A stretch of 64,000 nucleotides of DNA. Origin: Nigrospora sphaerica (lineage: Eukaryota > Ascomycota > Sordariomycetes > Amphisphaeriales > Apiosporaceae). The stretch covers positions 2,790,001-2,854,000 of the forward strand of contig JAGVVL010000001.1 of assembly GCA_018287875.1 (NCBI GenBank). The letters run 5' to 3'. The notes below the pieces were generated by a model, which was not told the DNA's origin, did not search any database, and saw nothing but the letters and a program-made list of their open reading frames with translations. The stretch's first letter is position 1. Each line of letters begins with the position of its first letter. The position numbers were made by a program, and so were the translations under genes. Below, in pieces: positions 32,403-43,130 of the stretch.

Positions 32403-34769
32403 CTACTGCGCAAACTGCCCTTGCACTGGGGCATAGAGCCGCTGCCGTTTCTCCGGAGGGCCTTCGTCGGGCATGCGACCGCCGTGTTGGTTGCCCATTT
32501 GCGGCATCATTCCGGTCGAAAACTGCGGCCTCTGGCCGCCCCCGGGTGTCAAGGCCATCGCCTGTCCGCTGCCGGCGGTCAGGTATCCTTGGTCCTGAGT
32601 CAAGTTGGGTGACGCGTGGGGCATTTGCGCCGGTGAGTGCCATGACGACGTGGTAGATGGCGACTGGACCGGTGTGGATTCAAACTTGGTGATGGGCCCC
32701 GACTGCGCCCCCGACATGGGCAGGTTCATGGTAGGGTTTGTATAAGGCCCTGGCGTAGGCGGCTGCCCGGCGCCGCCGTTGGCGTACATGGCATCCATGC
32801 CGCCCTGCTCCTGAGCAGGGGCGTCGCGCAAGAAGCTGCGGAGGTGCCTTTTTAATTTTCCGATCATGCCTTCCTTGGTGAACGGCTTCGCTAACACATC
32901 TCGCATACCTACGTCATGTCAGAACCCACGCCCCTTGCAGCAGGTCGAGGAGCAAAGCAGACTTACCCCAGTGGAAGTACATTTCCAGGTCTTGCTGGTT
33001 GATGTTGGATGTCATGGCGATAATGGGTATCCTCGGCGCCACGTCCTTGATCATGGCCGTCGCAGACACACCATCGAGCCGCGGCATCACGATATCCATG
33101 AAGATGAGGTCGAACAAATTCAGGTTGTTGTTCACCTTGCTCACAGCCTCCAGACCGTCGCGCTGCAATCACCATCAGTCAGTCGGCCCACCAACCAAAG
33201 CGCCATTTCGCCACTTGGGCGAGTTTGTGAGCAAGTACGTACCGCAACCTCAACACCGCAGCCGTACTGGGCCAGGAACTTGGAGCCGATGCGGGAACAA
33301 GTCTTGTCGTCCTCCACGAGGAGAATGCGCGGTTTCTTCTGTCCCCATGGAGACCCACCGCCCTGCGACTGAGCGCCGCCAGGCGGGCTGACGGATGGTA
33401 TGGCCGCCGGACCGGCTTCCGGGACGGGAACAGTCCCCATGGCGTTTTGCGACAGTGGTCGATTGTAGGGTATGTTGCCCATGTGCTCCGCTGCGAAGGG
33501 GTCGATACCGACAGTCTGGCCTACCGGGTACACTATATGCCTCAGCTCGTGCATCGGGTCGTGGATGAAATTGTTGGGCATCGGGGCGGCGCCGGGAGGC
33601 CCCATCATTGTAGACGACGACGCCGACTCGGGGGAGGCCCCGATCTGCTGGAACTGAACCGACATTTGCCTAAGGTCCTTCTCGGGGATGTGGTCGCCGG
33701 TCACGCTGTTCAAAAGCTCGCGGGCACGACGGAGTTCCGGCGAGGGCTCTTCGGTCCCGTCCGACATGATGTTGCCATTGCTGTACTGGACGGCGTGGTT
33801 CGTTCCCGCGCGAGCGTGTCGGCGCTCCTGGTCCAGCTTGCTGAGGTGGTTCAACAGCTCGTTGTGCACCTGGTTCTGGTTCTTCATCTGCTTTTGCAGG
33901 TTGATGATCTCGTCAATGAAGACCTTGTTCGCGTGCGCCATTTCGAACCAGGAGTCCTGGAGGGCCTGGACTTGTTGCTGGGTCGCTGCGAGCGTTTCAC
34001 TGAGCGCGGCAATCTGAGTGCTCGAGGTGAACTGCTCCTCAGCCGCCTGGTTCTTCCTAGGGGCGGGGGCTTTCCTTCGAATATTGTCGAGGTTGTTTTT
34101 GGCATCGGCACGGAACTCGGGGTGCTTGAACTCCCACGCCTGGTGCTTTGTCAGTATGGGACATATGGCCGACTCTCCTCCACGCCATGGGACATACCGA
34201 CGGGCCGTACGGTGACTGGCCATTCTCCTCACTTTGGCGGACTTTGTGGAAGTCGTATTTGTTCAGCTGCCGCACGAAGCTGGCAAAGTTGCTGTGCTTG
34301 AAGTGTTTTGGCAGTATGGTTTTGGTGAACTTCTCATTCTGTGGAGTGTGATTAGTACCTGCAAGGGTGCCCTGGTTCGCGGGTCGCCTCGAGGGCCGAG
34401 CCTCACCTCCAAAACGACGAAACTGTCCCCCGTGTCGCCCCATCTTACAACCTCGCTGTAATTTGGGTCCTCGAGCATCCTAGAGCGGACATGTGATCAG
34501 CGGCAGGAACGAGCAACACCCGTGGCCGGGGCGGACGGGCCAAACTCAACGGGCGAGCGAGCGGGAGGATTCATGTTTACTTGTAGAGCTTGCGAACCTA
34601 TACCAACCCCAGAGGAGCCATAATTAGCCTACTGCAACAACAGCATTACTCAACCAAGCAACAACGACGAGATGCCAGTATGGTATCACCCAACGCAAAG
34701 CGCGCCACTTACGAAGTCACTCGAGTTGTTGTTGCCGCCTGGGGCGACGGACATGTCGGGTTCGGGCAT
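32403..34769 (-). CDS. SKN7: Skn7-type response regulator transcription factor (HSF domain plus receiver)
   Basis: End point of the fungal osmotic/oxidative stress phosphorelay, receiving phosphate from the histidine phosphotransfer protein (Ypd1 type) and binding DNA in the nucleus. Seven exons are inferred: 34713-34769, 34581-34597 (17 nt), 34407-34479, 34198-34338, 33243-34139, 32967-33162 and 32403-32908, giving 628 residues. All joins are in phase, and the third intron has a textbook TACTAATC branch. The HSF-type DNA-binding domain spans about residues 17-115 ([34 protein letters not shown]-like block). A coiled coil follows at about 130-205. The receiver domain begins at RILLVEDD (about residue 369), with phospho-acceptor Asp418 in FMDIVMP, MTSN, and the conserved Lys in AKPF. 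A Gly/Pro/Gln-rich tail ends the protein. Exons 1-2 are short, but the protein motif crosses them without a gap. It is flanked by unusually long non-coding DNA on both sides. Confidence 0.94.
34581..34597 (-). other. SKN7: 17-nt microexon of SKN7
   Basis: Encodes VRKLY and two bases of the following Lys codon, the start of the HSF-type domain. It is bounded by a TATAG acceptor and a GTAAAC donor, between introns of 115 and 101 nt. Without it the highly conserved SSDFVRKLYKMLEDP motif is broken, which supports the exon. Confidence 0.85.
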
Positions 34770-36002
34770 GTTTGCAACTTTGGGGGAAGGGGCTAGCAGC
34801 GCGTGCGGAGGCGAACCGGCCCAAGGCCCGGGGGGGGAGGAGGATCGAATGCGACCGCAGCGTCTTTGATGAGGACGACGACGGATGTCACTACAAAGAA
34901 AAGAGCCGTGTGACGGATGCTTTAAGAGGTACTGTCGGCTTGCTGATGGCCGAGGCGACTGGTTACGGATCGGATCGGCGAGCCCAGGTCGAGGTCGCTC
35001 CTGTGCAATGGGCAGGCGCAACCGCGGCAGCCGACCAACCAGGGTAGGGGACGAGCGGGCGTCTGGAACCAAGAGGTCGGGATGGGAGGGTTCAGGCCAG
35101 GCAAGTCGCTCGTCAAAGAGTCGCGGCGACGGCGACGGCGGCGAGAACGGCGAACGGTGGCAGGACGACGAGGACGACGAGGACGACGAGGCGGCGCGAC
35201 GTAACGTGAAATGAATGTGGTCGATCTGGTCTGGCAAGATGGATCAGGTCGGACAAGGGCAGGACGTGAAATGGTGGTGGTGATGGTTGTAGTGGTGGTG
35301 GTAGTTCAGCAGAGGCTAGTAGAGGGCGAGGTACAAGGAGGCGCCTAGACTTGGCAGACGGAGCAACGCTGGTGGCGGTTGGTAGTAGTAGGTCGGGTAT
35401 GGAGGCCTGTAGTCGGTACAAGACCCATCAACAACTAGTAGCGACGCTGGCAGTCTGGGGCGCGATTGCCGGGCGGCGTCCTCAATTACCAGCTGAAAGG
35501 TTTCAGAGGCTGGCAGCCATGTGGTTGGTTTGCCTGGGACCGGGAGGGAAAGACGAAAAGGTCTAGATTTGTCAACTCCGCATCGAGTCTTGAAAAGCGG
35601 GCGAGACGGGCTCAAAGGCATAGACCAGCGACCGACTGACCGACCGAGAGACGAGCTGTGGAAACAAAACACGGTCGAAACGGGTGGGAGCAGCAGAACT
35701 CGGGCGAGATTGGACGACTCGGCCAGGCGAGCAGAGCTCGATCGATGCACGCGAATTTGGGAACAAGGGGAAAAAAAAGCTATCGCCCGACTAGCGTAGT
35801 GCGTTCGCCCTCCACCTCCACCAGGCGAGCGAGGGTCGCTGACGGCATGCGAATCCAACCCAGGTGGTGGGGCCGTTATGTAGGCTGTATGTATATTGTG
35901 TGCCTCGTCTACGCCGAGTTATACAGAGGTACGCATGTACCCAATACGGTGCCACCCTGAAGACGGACGGGACAGGCGCCCAGGCCGGAGGAGCTTTGGT
36001 GT

Positions 36003-36060
36003 GGATGGATGGATGGTAATGGATGGATGAATGGGCCGTGAAGACGGTGGTGGTGGTGGT
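36003..36060 (+). repeat. GGAT and GGT microsatellites
   Basis: Tandem GGAT units at 36003-36029 followed by GGT units at 36046-36060, upstream of SKN7. Confidence 0.8.
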
Positions 36061-37121
36061 GTCCAAAGAAGGTTGATGATTGATGAACAGAGAGCTGGAG
36101 GGGAACAGAGAGGGAGTGGCGAGTGAGCGAATCGTGGACTGGCCGTCCGCCGTCACACCGAGGCGCCCTGAATGCAGGTGCATAAAGTAGTAGTAGGCGG
36201 GTCGACAGCCGGAGGACCGTACCGGTAACCGAGTCACAGATCCCCCCTTCCAGGGCTACCGGGGGGGAAGAAGAGGCTTTCGTATTGGATTTCCTCTGGT
36301 CTCGGGTGTTTGGGGCCGACGAGAGGACCATGAGACCCGAGTGAATCGCGAGCCAACTGCCCACGGAGGGACCCGTTCTTTCCTGGAGAGGACGCAAACC
36401 GAGTAACTCACCTCCCCTACCTACCTCTCATCCCGAGGCAGGCTGGGATGGAAGGGCGGGTCACCGTGTGCGGGCAGGCCGGAAGCACGTACGCGACCGA
36501 CTCCCACTTTCCATGTCATGTCCCCGGTGCAAAGTGGGTTAGGAAAGGGTCTCCCCCCTTCCCTAGTCCCAAGGTACCGTACAGATGGATAGAATGAAAA
36601 TGGACGGCGGCGGACTTGGCAAAGATGTCCCGCCCGGCTCCAGAGGGAGGGAAAGTGCGGACAGACGTTGCGGGGGTCGAGCCGTCAAGGATTGATCGAA
36701 GCGTTGGGTTTTTCTGCCCGTACATCCATATTCGCATGCTGTGCCCAAAGAGGAGGTGGGATAGATGGGATGGGACGGGGAACTGTATCCCTTCCGTCCC
36801 ACCTAAGTATGGATTCATCGAGAGCCCGCCCCAGCACCAGCACCAGCCCACATGTCATTCTCTCTGCTCGCCTTGCTTCCCTGGGGTGAGTTTTTTTTTC
36901 TTCTTTCCTTTCCCGTCTGTCCAACCTCGGGCGCTGCCAAAAGCTAGGCGGACAGCCGGATCGTGCGGCTGGTCTCCATTGCCTGCGCTTGTTGTAGACA
37001 ACTCCCCGTAAGACAAGGTACCTCTGTCCATTAGTTGAAGCACCTAAGTAAGTAGGTAGCTACCTCCTACTTACTGTAACTAAGGTAGCCCGTATCTTTC
37101 TTTACTTTGACGTTGGCTGAC

Positions 37122-37290
37122 GGCTAGGGCTGTGCTGCCACCGTTGCTGCTGATGGCTAGGGCTGTGCTGTCAATATTGCTGCTACACCCATTGCCGCTA
37201 CTAGCTATTACCTCCAATACTACTGCTACTACAGCTACTACTCCAAATGCTACTGCTACTGCTACTGCTACTGTGGTTTGGCGTGCGGCG
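37122..37290 (+). repeat. 33-bp tandem repeat followed by a CTA/CTG trinucleotide tract
   Basis: The 16-mer GGCTAGGGCTGTGCTG occurs at 37122 and again at 37155 (period 33 bp). Degenerate CTA and CTG units continue to about 37275. On the minus strand this reads as a repetitive low-complexity frame, which is not enough to call a gene. Confidence 0.75.
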
Positions 37291-40200
37291 TGCGGCATGC
37301 GGCGGCACGGCGGTCGCCTTACACCCATGAAGAAACCACCCAATGCACATGGGAGCCTATCCTTGTTGATAGCCCGCAACTAACCTGCTGTATGTAGGTG
37401 AGAAGGTATGTAGATACCTACCCGGGTCTGAATCCCATACCCCAGGCCGTCGTTGCTTTCTTGTGGCGCCATCTCCCGTGCTGGCAAGACTTCCACTTGC
37501 CCGGGCTGCCAGGCCTGCGATGCCACCGGGAAAACGCCAAAGACCTCGAGCCCGCGTGCTGCATCAGGGCCGTATTATTGCGCTGCTCCAAATTCGCGCT
37601 AATAGGGAGAGGGGGCCTGCAGCTATCCGACAGGCAGGCAGGCATTCAGTCCCAAAGTGGAGGCGGTCTTTGCCGCAGTGTGATCTCATCGCATGACTTG
37701 GAAGCCCCCGAGCCTCAAGCCTCTGCCCTGACCGACTCGAGCGTCCCGTCTGCTACGAAAGCGCATTGGAGAGAGACAGGCAGCCGTGCGCCCGGCATGG
37801 GGACCCAAAATCTCCGGTTATAGCCAGGATAGAGGGGGTTTTGCCGCCCACTGCCCCGCGACGAGACCGCCAAACCCCCCTCCAGATATGCCAACCACTG
37901 CCATCCCGGCTTGCGGCGATGGATGGCTGCGTCGACCCCGCCTGTCCTGTTACAATGGGCTGCTTTTATTCAGCACGTAGGTAAACCAGCTATCCGCCCT
38001 TGTCGGAGCTTCTCGTCCCGTGAACCGGCTTCTGGCTTTCGAAGCCCACGGCGAAACAAGTGCTCTGACCTATTGGTAACGGGCAAGAGCGGGCGACTTC
38101 ATCATCTGCACGACGCGCGTTTGTTACCTGACTCCACGACACATACTTTGATACTGCTGGGTGTCAGAGATGGCCTTGAGTCCCAATGCCCCCCGGGGGG
38201 CCAGCTTTTGATTGATACGGAGATTGCCATGGCAGTATCGCGGCTCAATCCTGAATCATTGGACGCTGCTCCCCCCCAGTCAGTGGGCCCTCGGAGGGGT
38301 TCCCCAGACGATCCATCGCGCCCGTGGTCGCAGTCATCAACCATTCCTTCACCCAAGAGACATACACATACCCGTAATTATGGGAGATCCCTCTGCGTTG
38401 TCAGATGCCCCCCTTTAAGGCGCACAGCGGCGTCATGGGTACATCCTACGATCTGCCAACTTGGCACACACACACACGCACGCACGCAACAACCTTCCAG
38501 AACCTCTTACCTCCCGCTCGCGCCCCTCCCTTCCTCCGTCTCTCTTTCTCTTCCAGTTGTCATCTACCTGTTATCGTCTCCCCCTCTGCTGGAACCTGGA
38601 GTACGCAACGATGTGTCGATGACAAAGAGCACAAGGCCACGCTGGGACCCTGGCGGTCAATCACGCGCCGCCTGGGCAAAAAGGCTCACATTTTGGCTTG
38701 GCGCCACTGCCTTCGGACGAACGACGTAGCGCGGGCGCTCTGGGAGCGACCTTGATCTGCCCAAGAAGTAATGATCGACGCCCTGTCTTTCCGCGGTAAA
38801 CCGGGCAAACAGGGAAATCTATCCATGTCTCCCTCCCTCGCTCCATCCTCCGCCCACGTCGGTCCAAGCAACCTGGGATTGCAGCGCCAGCCCGGGACGC
38901 CGGCAACCCGTGACAGGGCGGCAGGTTCCCTCGCGGGACCCCTATTCCGCCCCCCCCCCCCTTCCCGGGTTAAGCTCCCCCTTTGCGCTTGACGGCCACC
39001 ATCAGCCGTTTAAGGTTGGCATCGGGCCTCCAGCCCCGGGCCTCGCTTCGCGTGCACCCGTTGTTAGGGCAAACGTAGAGCCAGTACTTTGATCTCTGTA
39101 GCGTCTGTACGACCGGTCCAGACGTATAACTGGGGGGAAATGGCCCGGGGAATGGACATCGCCTCAGTCTAACTTGATGCTCCACACCCAACAGCCACCT
39201 CAGCTGAACGTGGTCTTCATACTGCTGGACACCCGCACCCGCATCGCCTGGCATGGGAAGCCTGAAGCCGCTGGGCCGGCCTGGCCGCTGGGCCGTCCTG
39301 GCCCCCCCTCCCCAACTGGCGGCGAGCGGTCTTCCATCCGCCACCGGTCGCCGCCTCCCTGGTCGCTTGATACGAGATTGGTCGGCAGGCGAGGGGGCTA
39401 GCGATCAGCCTTACACGGCACGAGCGTGTCTACCAACTAATAGGGACCCCAAAGCATGCGCTGGATTGGGCTGTCGGAGACACCCGGGCAGCCGGTCACG
39501 CCGTTGGCGGTTCACGATGCCCCTTTCACATATGGGTTGCGCCGCGCGCGCCCCCCGTGGAAGCGTGGAACGCCGTTGCCGGGCCGTCTGGCTTCTGCTT
39601 TAATCGCCGAATCTCACAGAGGCGCACTCGTACCAGTCGATCGCACGCTGCATTGATTGGCCCGCGTATCGGCACTGTCGATCGGCCAACCAGTGCGCCC
39701 GCGAAGGAAGAAAAAAGCCTGTTTCGTCGCTTCTTTGGGGGGAGGGCAGGGGGGAGTCCACCGACCCCGCCGTTTCCCTCTGCCGCGCATGCTCGTCCGC
39801 CCTAAGAGCGACTTTGGGTCGTGCGAGTGCCGTGCTTACTGCAGCTGCGTGGTCGTACTGGGCCGTTTTTCGGCGGCCGCTCCGGCGACTCGGCGACAAG
39901 TGAATGCCGCGACCGAGTGTTACCGGATTCCCTTACACGGCACATGGCCGGTATTCATCAGTAGGCGCCGGATCTGCGGTAGATCTCGCAGGCCGAGGAG
40001 TTCCTGTCCACGCGATAGTTCCGTCCAGGCAAACAAGGGGATGTTAGCGTGTGCCACGGTGGCACAGTGACTTGCTGTTTCCTTTTCGTTCCTTCTTCTC
40101 TCCCCCTTAAAGACTTGTTCTATACCTGACGAAACTAGGCAATACGGAACAAAGAGAAGGAACCAAAAAAAGCTAACCCGCCATGGCCTAACTATGTACC

Positions 40201-41044
40201 AGACTCGACCCGGCCGCCGGCAAACTCGTGTAGACGACATGGGCTGGTTTCCGTCACCAGAGGCAGCCTCTCCAGCTAAAGACCTTTGTTATTAGTGCTA
40301 CAAGGCATGGTCCGTATTCGGCTTTCCGCCTGAGGCTGTTGGCGTTGTGGGCAGACCCAACCTTGAGTCTTCCCAGCGGCGATAATGGTGGCAATGATGG
40401 ACGGGCCGAGATTTGCGAGTTCTGATCTCCACATCTTCCCGTTTGCTTTGTCTGCCTGCGAACCAACACGGCTCTCGACATCGTGAGTTCCGGCAGCTCT
40501 GGTAACACCCTACGTGACCTCTCTACCCATGCGAGAGATACATGCAGGCCAGCGCGGCAAGTGCGGCTGAGGCTCAATCCCTTGGGACACATGTTGCCCA
40601 AAGTCGTTTCCTGAACATCCAGCCCCCAAAGTTTGACGAGTGTGCCAAGCGTCATGTCCCGCCATACACCATACCACACATGGGGAAACGAGGAAGTCAT
40701 ATTCGGAGATGTGCCATCGCCGGGCTGGAGGACACGCCCGGGCATGCCAATACAGAAGGCTACCGTCAATAGTCGACCCGGGACGGCCTTGCTGTGCCGT
40801 CCAGCTGTGCCCAGTTTTCCGAGGTCACGAACTCCATGTATCGCTAGCGGATACCAGAAGCTGTTGTGACGGATGTGGAGGGCTCCCTACGAAGACTACT
40901 TCCCCAACCCGGTGGCCGAATAGGACCGGGCGAGCACATCGCCGAAGTTCTCCTGAGCCGCAAAGGGCAAAAACAGACGCGAGGCATCTTCGTCGTACTG
41001 GTTAACGGGGCTCATGGAAATCGACATGCCCCCTCTCTTCTGGT

Positions 41045-41062
41045 GGGGGGGGGGGGGGGGGG
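41045..41062 (+). repeat. Poly-G tract (18 G)
   Basis: Uninterrupted run of 18 G in the gene-poor region, the longest homopolymer in the window. Confidence 0.9.
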
Positions 41063-43130
41063 ACGGCCTTCCGACGACTCCCAAGAGGAGATCCTCCGGC
41101 AGCACCACGAGCCGACGACAGTGGCCTAGGGTCTCGGCTTCTCAACGCCCGAGTTGCCGCATTGGAACGAGGGCATCCACTTCTCCCCACCTCGGCGACA
41201 AACGCCCATGTCGCCAGGAGGCACGCCCCCGAAAGCGAAGGGCTACGCAGCTCGCCATGACGAACTTCGGCTTGCTGATCGAGTTCGCTAATCCCACCGC
41301 GCCACCCAAATGGCCGCTGCGGGCTCTGGGGATCCCGTACGCCGGCGCTGATCTTCGTGACACGAGTACGCGGGTTGTGATACCCTCGTGCTCCCAAGAA
41401 CACTGGACTGCTAGCAGCTCCTAGGACACGTGAAGCCCCCCCCCCATAGTTGGTTTGGCATGTCCTGGTGCCCGAAAGAGTTCTTTTCGAGGCAATGCGG
41501 CGTGCTGTTCACGGGAATAAAGCAATCGAGTACCTGGATCAGCTCGGGACCGAGCGTACAAACGTCGGTGGGCGGGACCTGGCGGATATCCGTTATAAGC
41601 TGACAACGCAACTACTGAACCCCTCCAAGCCGGTCTACCGAATTTGGCGTATGCTGGGCCACAAGCGGTGGGAAAAGTGAGTGCTTCCGCGCCCCCCTCA
41701 TGCACTTCACGGCAGTGCAGTCCACAAGCTGCTTGTCTTCATCCCCACGCCCTAAGGCCTTGCGGCGCTGAAAGGGGCTTTCGGCCTTGCACCATGTGAG
41801 TTTCTGTTTCACGAAGACTTCAAGGCGGTCCACTTTGAGCGACGGGAGTAGACACCGGGATGGAACGCCTAGTTTCGGCGTCCGAAACAGCCGGGGCAAA
41901 CTGTATCGTGCAAAGAAAGCATGGGACAGCTTTTCACATTCCCTATCTCGTGGAGGGAGACACGAGGAGGACCGGGGCTACATGGGGAGTCTTATGTGAT
42001 AAAGAAGTTACACTCGCGAAGCCCTCTTTCCACACAGCCTCTCAGAAATGGGCCGAGTCGCGCAGGTTGCCCCTCGCAACGTGCCCGAATCAGCCACTCC
42101 CATGAATCCCACGTGGGTGAATCCTTGTTCAGTATGATAGCGCCTACAATTCTATTTCGGCTACCATGGCGAATGCGCACAGTAATAAGTGATGACCTCT
42201 TCGCCCGTCTCGCCGTTGTGGCGAAGGGGACTACCCGATTCACGATACGTAAGCCCGAGCAGCCGGGAGGCCTCCCGTGCGTAAGGGGTACATAGTTGTG
42301 AGTAGCAGGTGGAATGTGTGAGTATTCCTAGCGGGCCACGTTGTAACTTCCCGGCAATGTTGACGACGACAGTCCAATTAACCTATTTATGTTTCAGGAG
42401 TGCCGTGAAGTCGGTACCTTGCATTACGCCCGGGCAACCCTCCTCGTCTTCGCTTTCGGCACTGTACTTGAGCTGCTGACCACCCATTCCCGCCCCCTCC
42501 CGAGGACCCGGGCAGAATCTCACAGCCAAAAGCCGTCGTCCCGCCATGTACGGAGAACTGGGTCTAAGGGACGGGCCGCCTCGATGCTACCCTGACAAGC
42601 GTTTACGATCGTAGCAGTAGCCGGCTTACGGCTTTTTGCCTGCCCGCCGCTTTATTGCCATTCCTGCTCGTCTTTTGACTCATTTCTATTACGGTGCCTC
42701 ACACAATTTCGGCAGCAAAACATGGCTATCTCCTACCACAAACCATTCCCCTATCTCAGTAAAATGGCGTCAAGCATGTCTCATTCTGTGCGAGATCACG
42801 CGTGCAAACTTCGAGGTACAACCGCTACGGACGAGCAAATGTACACAAAACCTAATATCGCTTCAGCACACGCCGAGTTTCCATGGCTACGTCCAGTTCC
42901 AAGCAAGACTGAAAGGTTTCAAATGCATCATTGATAGGTAGACTGCATACCCGTTCCGGAGCATAATCAAACGAAATACGCCCAGGTCCAGTCCCTGGAC
43001 TAATACCACACCCAACGCCGAGCTCACCAGGAAGCAATCATGTCAGATCTCTTGCCCCTCATGTTCCGATCTTGTCCTCCTCCCTAATGCCCATTTTCCG
43101 AATCAGGGTAGGACCGCTCGCCCGACCTTT

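Larger units (their letters stand above)
34770..43130. other. 8.4 kb gene-poor region upstream of SKN7
   Basis: No gene could be supported between the SKN7 start and the MSH2 stop. The SKN7-proximal 1.5 kb is pyrimidine-rich on the minus strand (CCACC and CGTC repeats), which fits a long SKN7 promoter or leader. Simple repeats occur at 36003-36060, 37122-37290 and 38465-38490. There is a C12 run near 38949-38960 and a G18 run at 41045-41062. Frames such as 37911-38729 (+) and 40254-40769 (-) have no recognisable domain. MSH2's 3' flank is at the right end. I cannot exclude small, fast-evolving or non-coding genes. Confidence 0.45.

Noticed and set aside
37080..37379. 99-codon minus-strand frame of repetitive Val/Ala and Ser/Asn blocks
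   Set aside because: It is generated by the 33-bp and trinucleotide repeats, with no non-repetitive conserved part.
37911..38729. 272-codon + strand frame in the gene-poor region
   Set aside because: It runs through a CA/CT microsatellite and shows no motif; length alone is not convincing at this GC content.
41421..41705. Overlapping short frames near 41.4-41.7 kb considered as a possible transposase remnant
   Set aside because: No catalytic motif, terminal repeats or target-site duplication could be seen.
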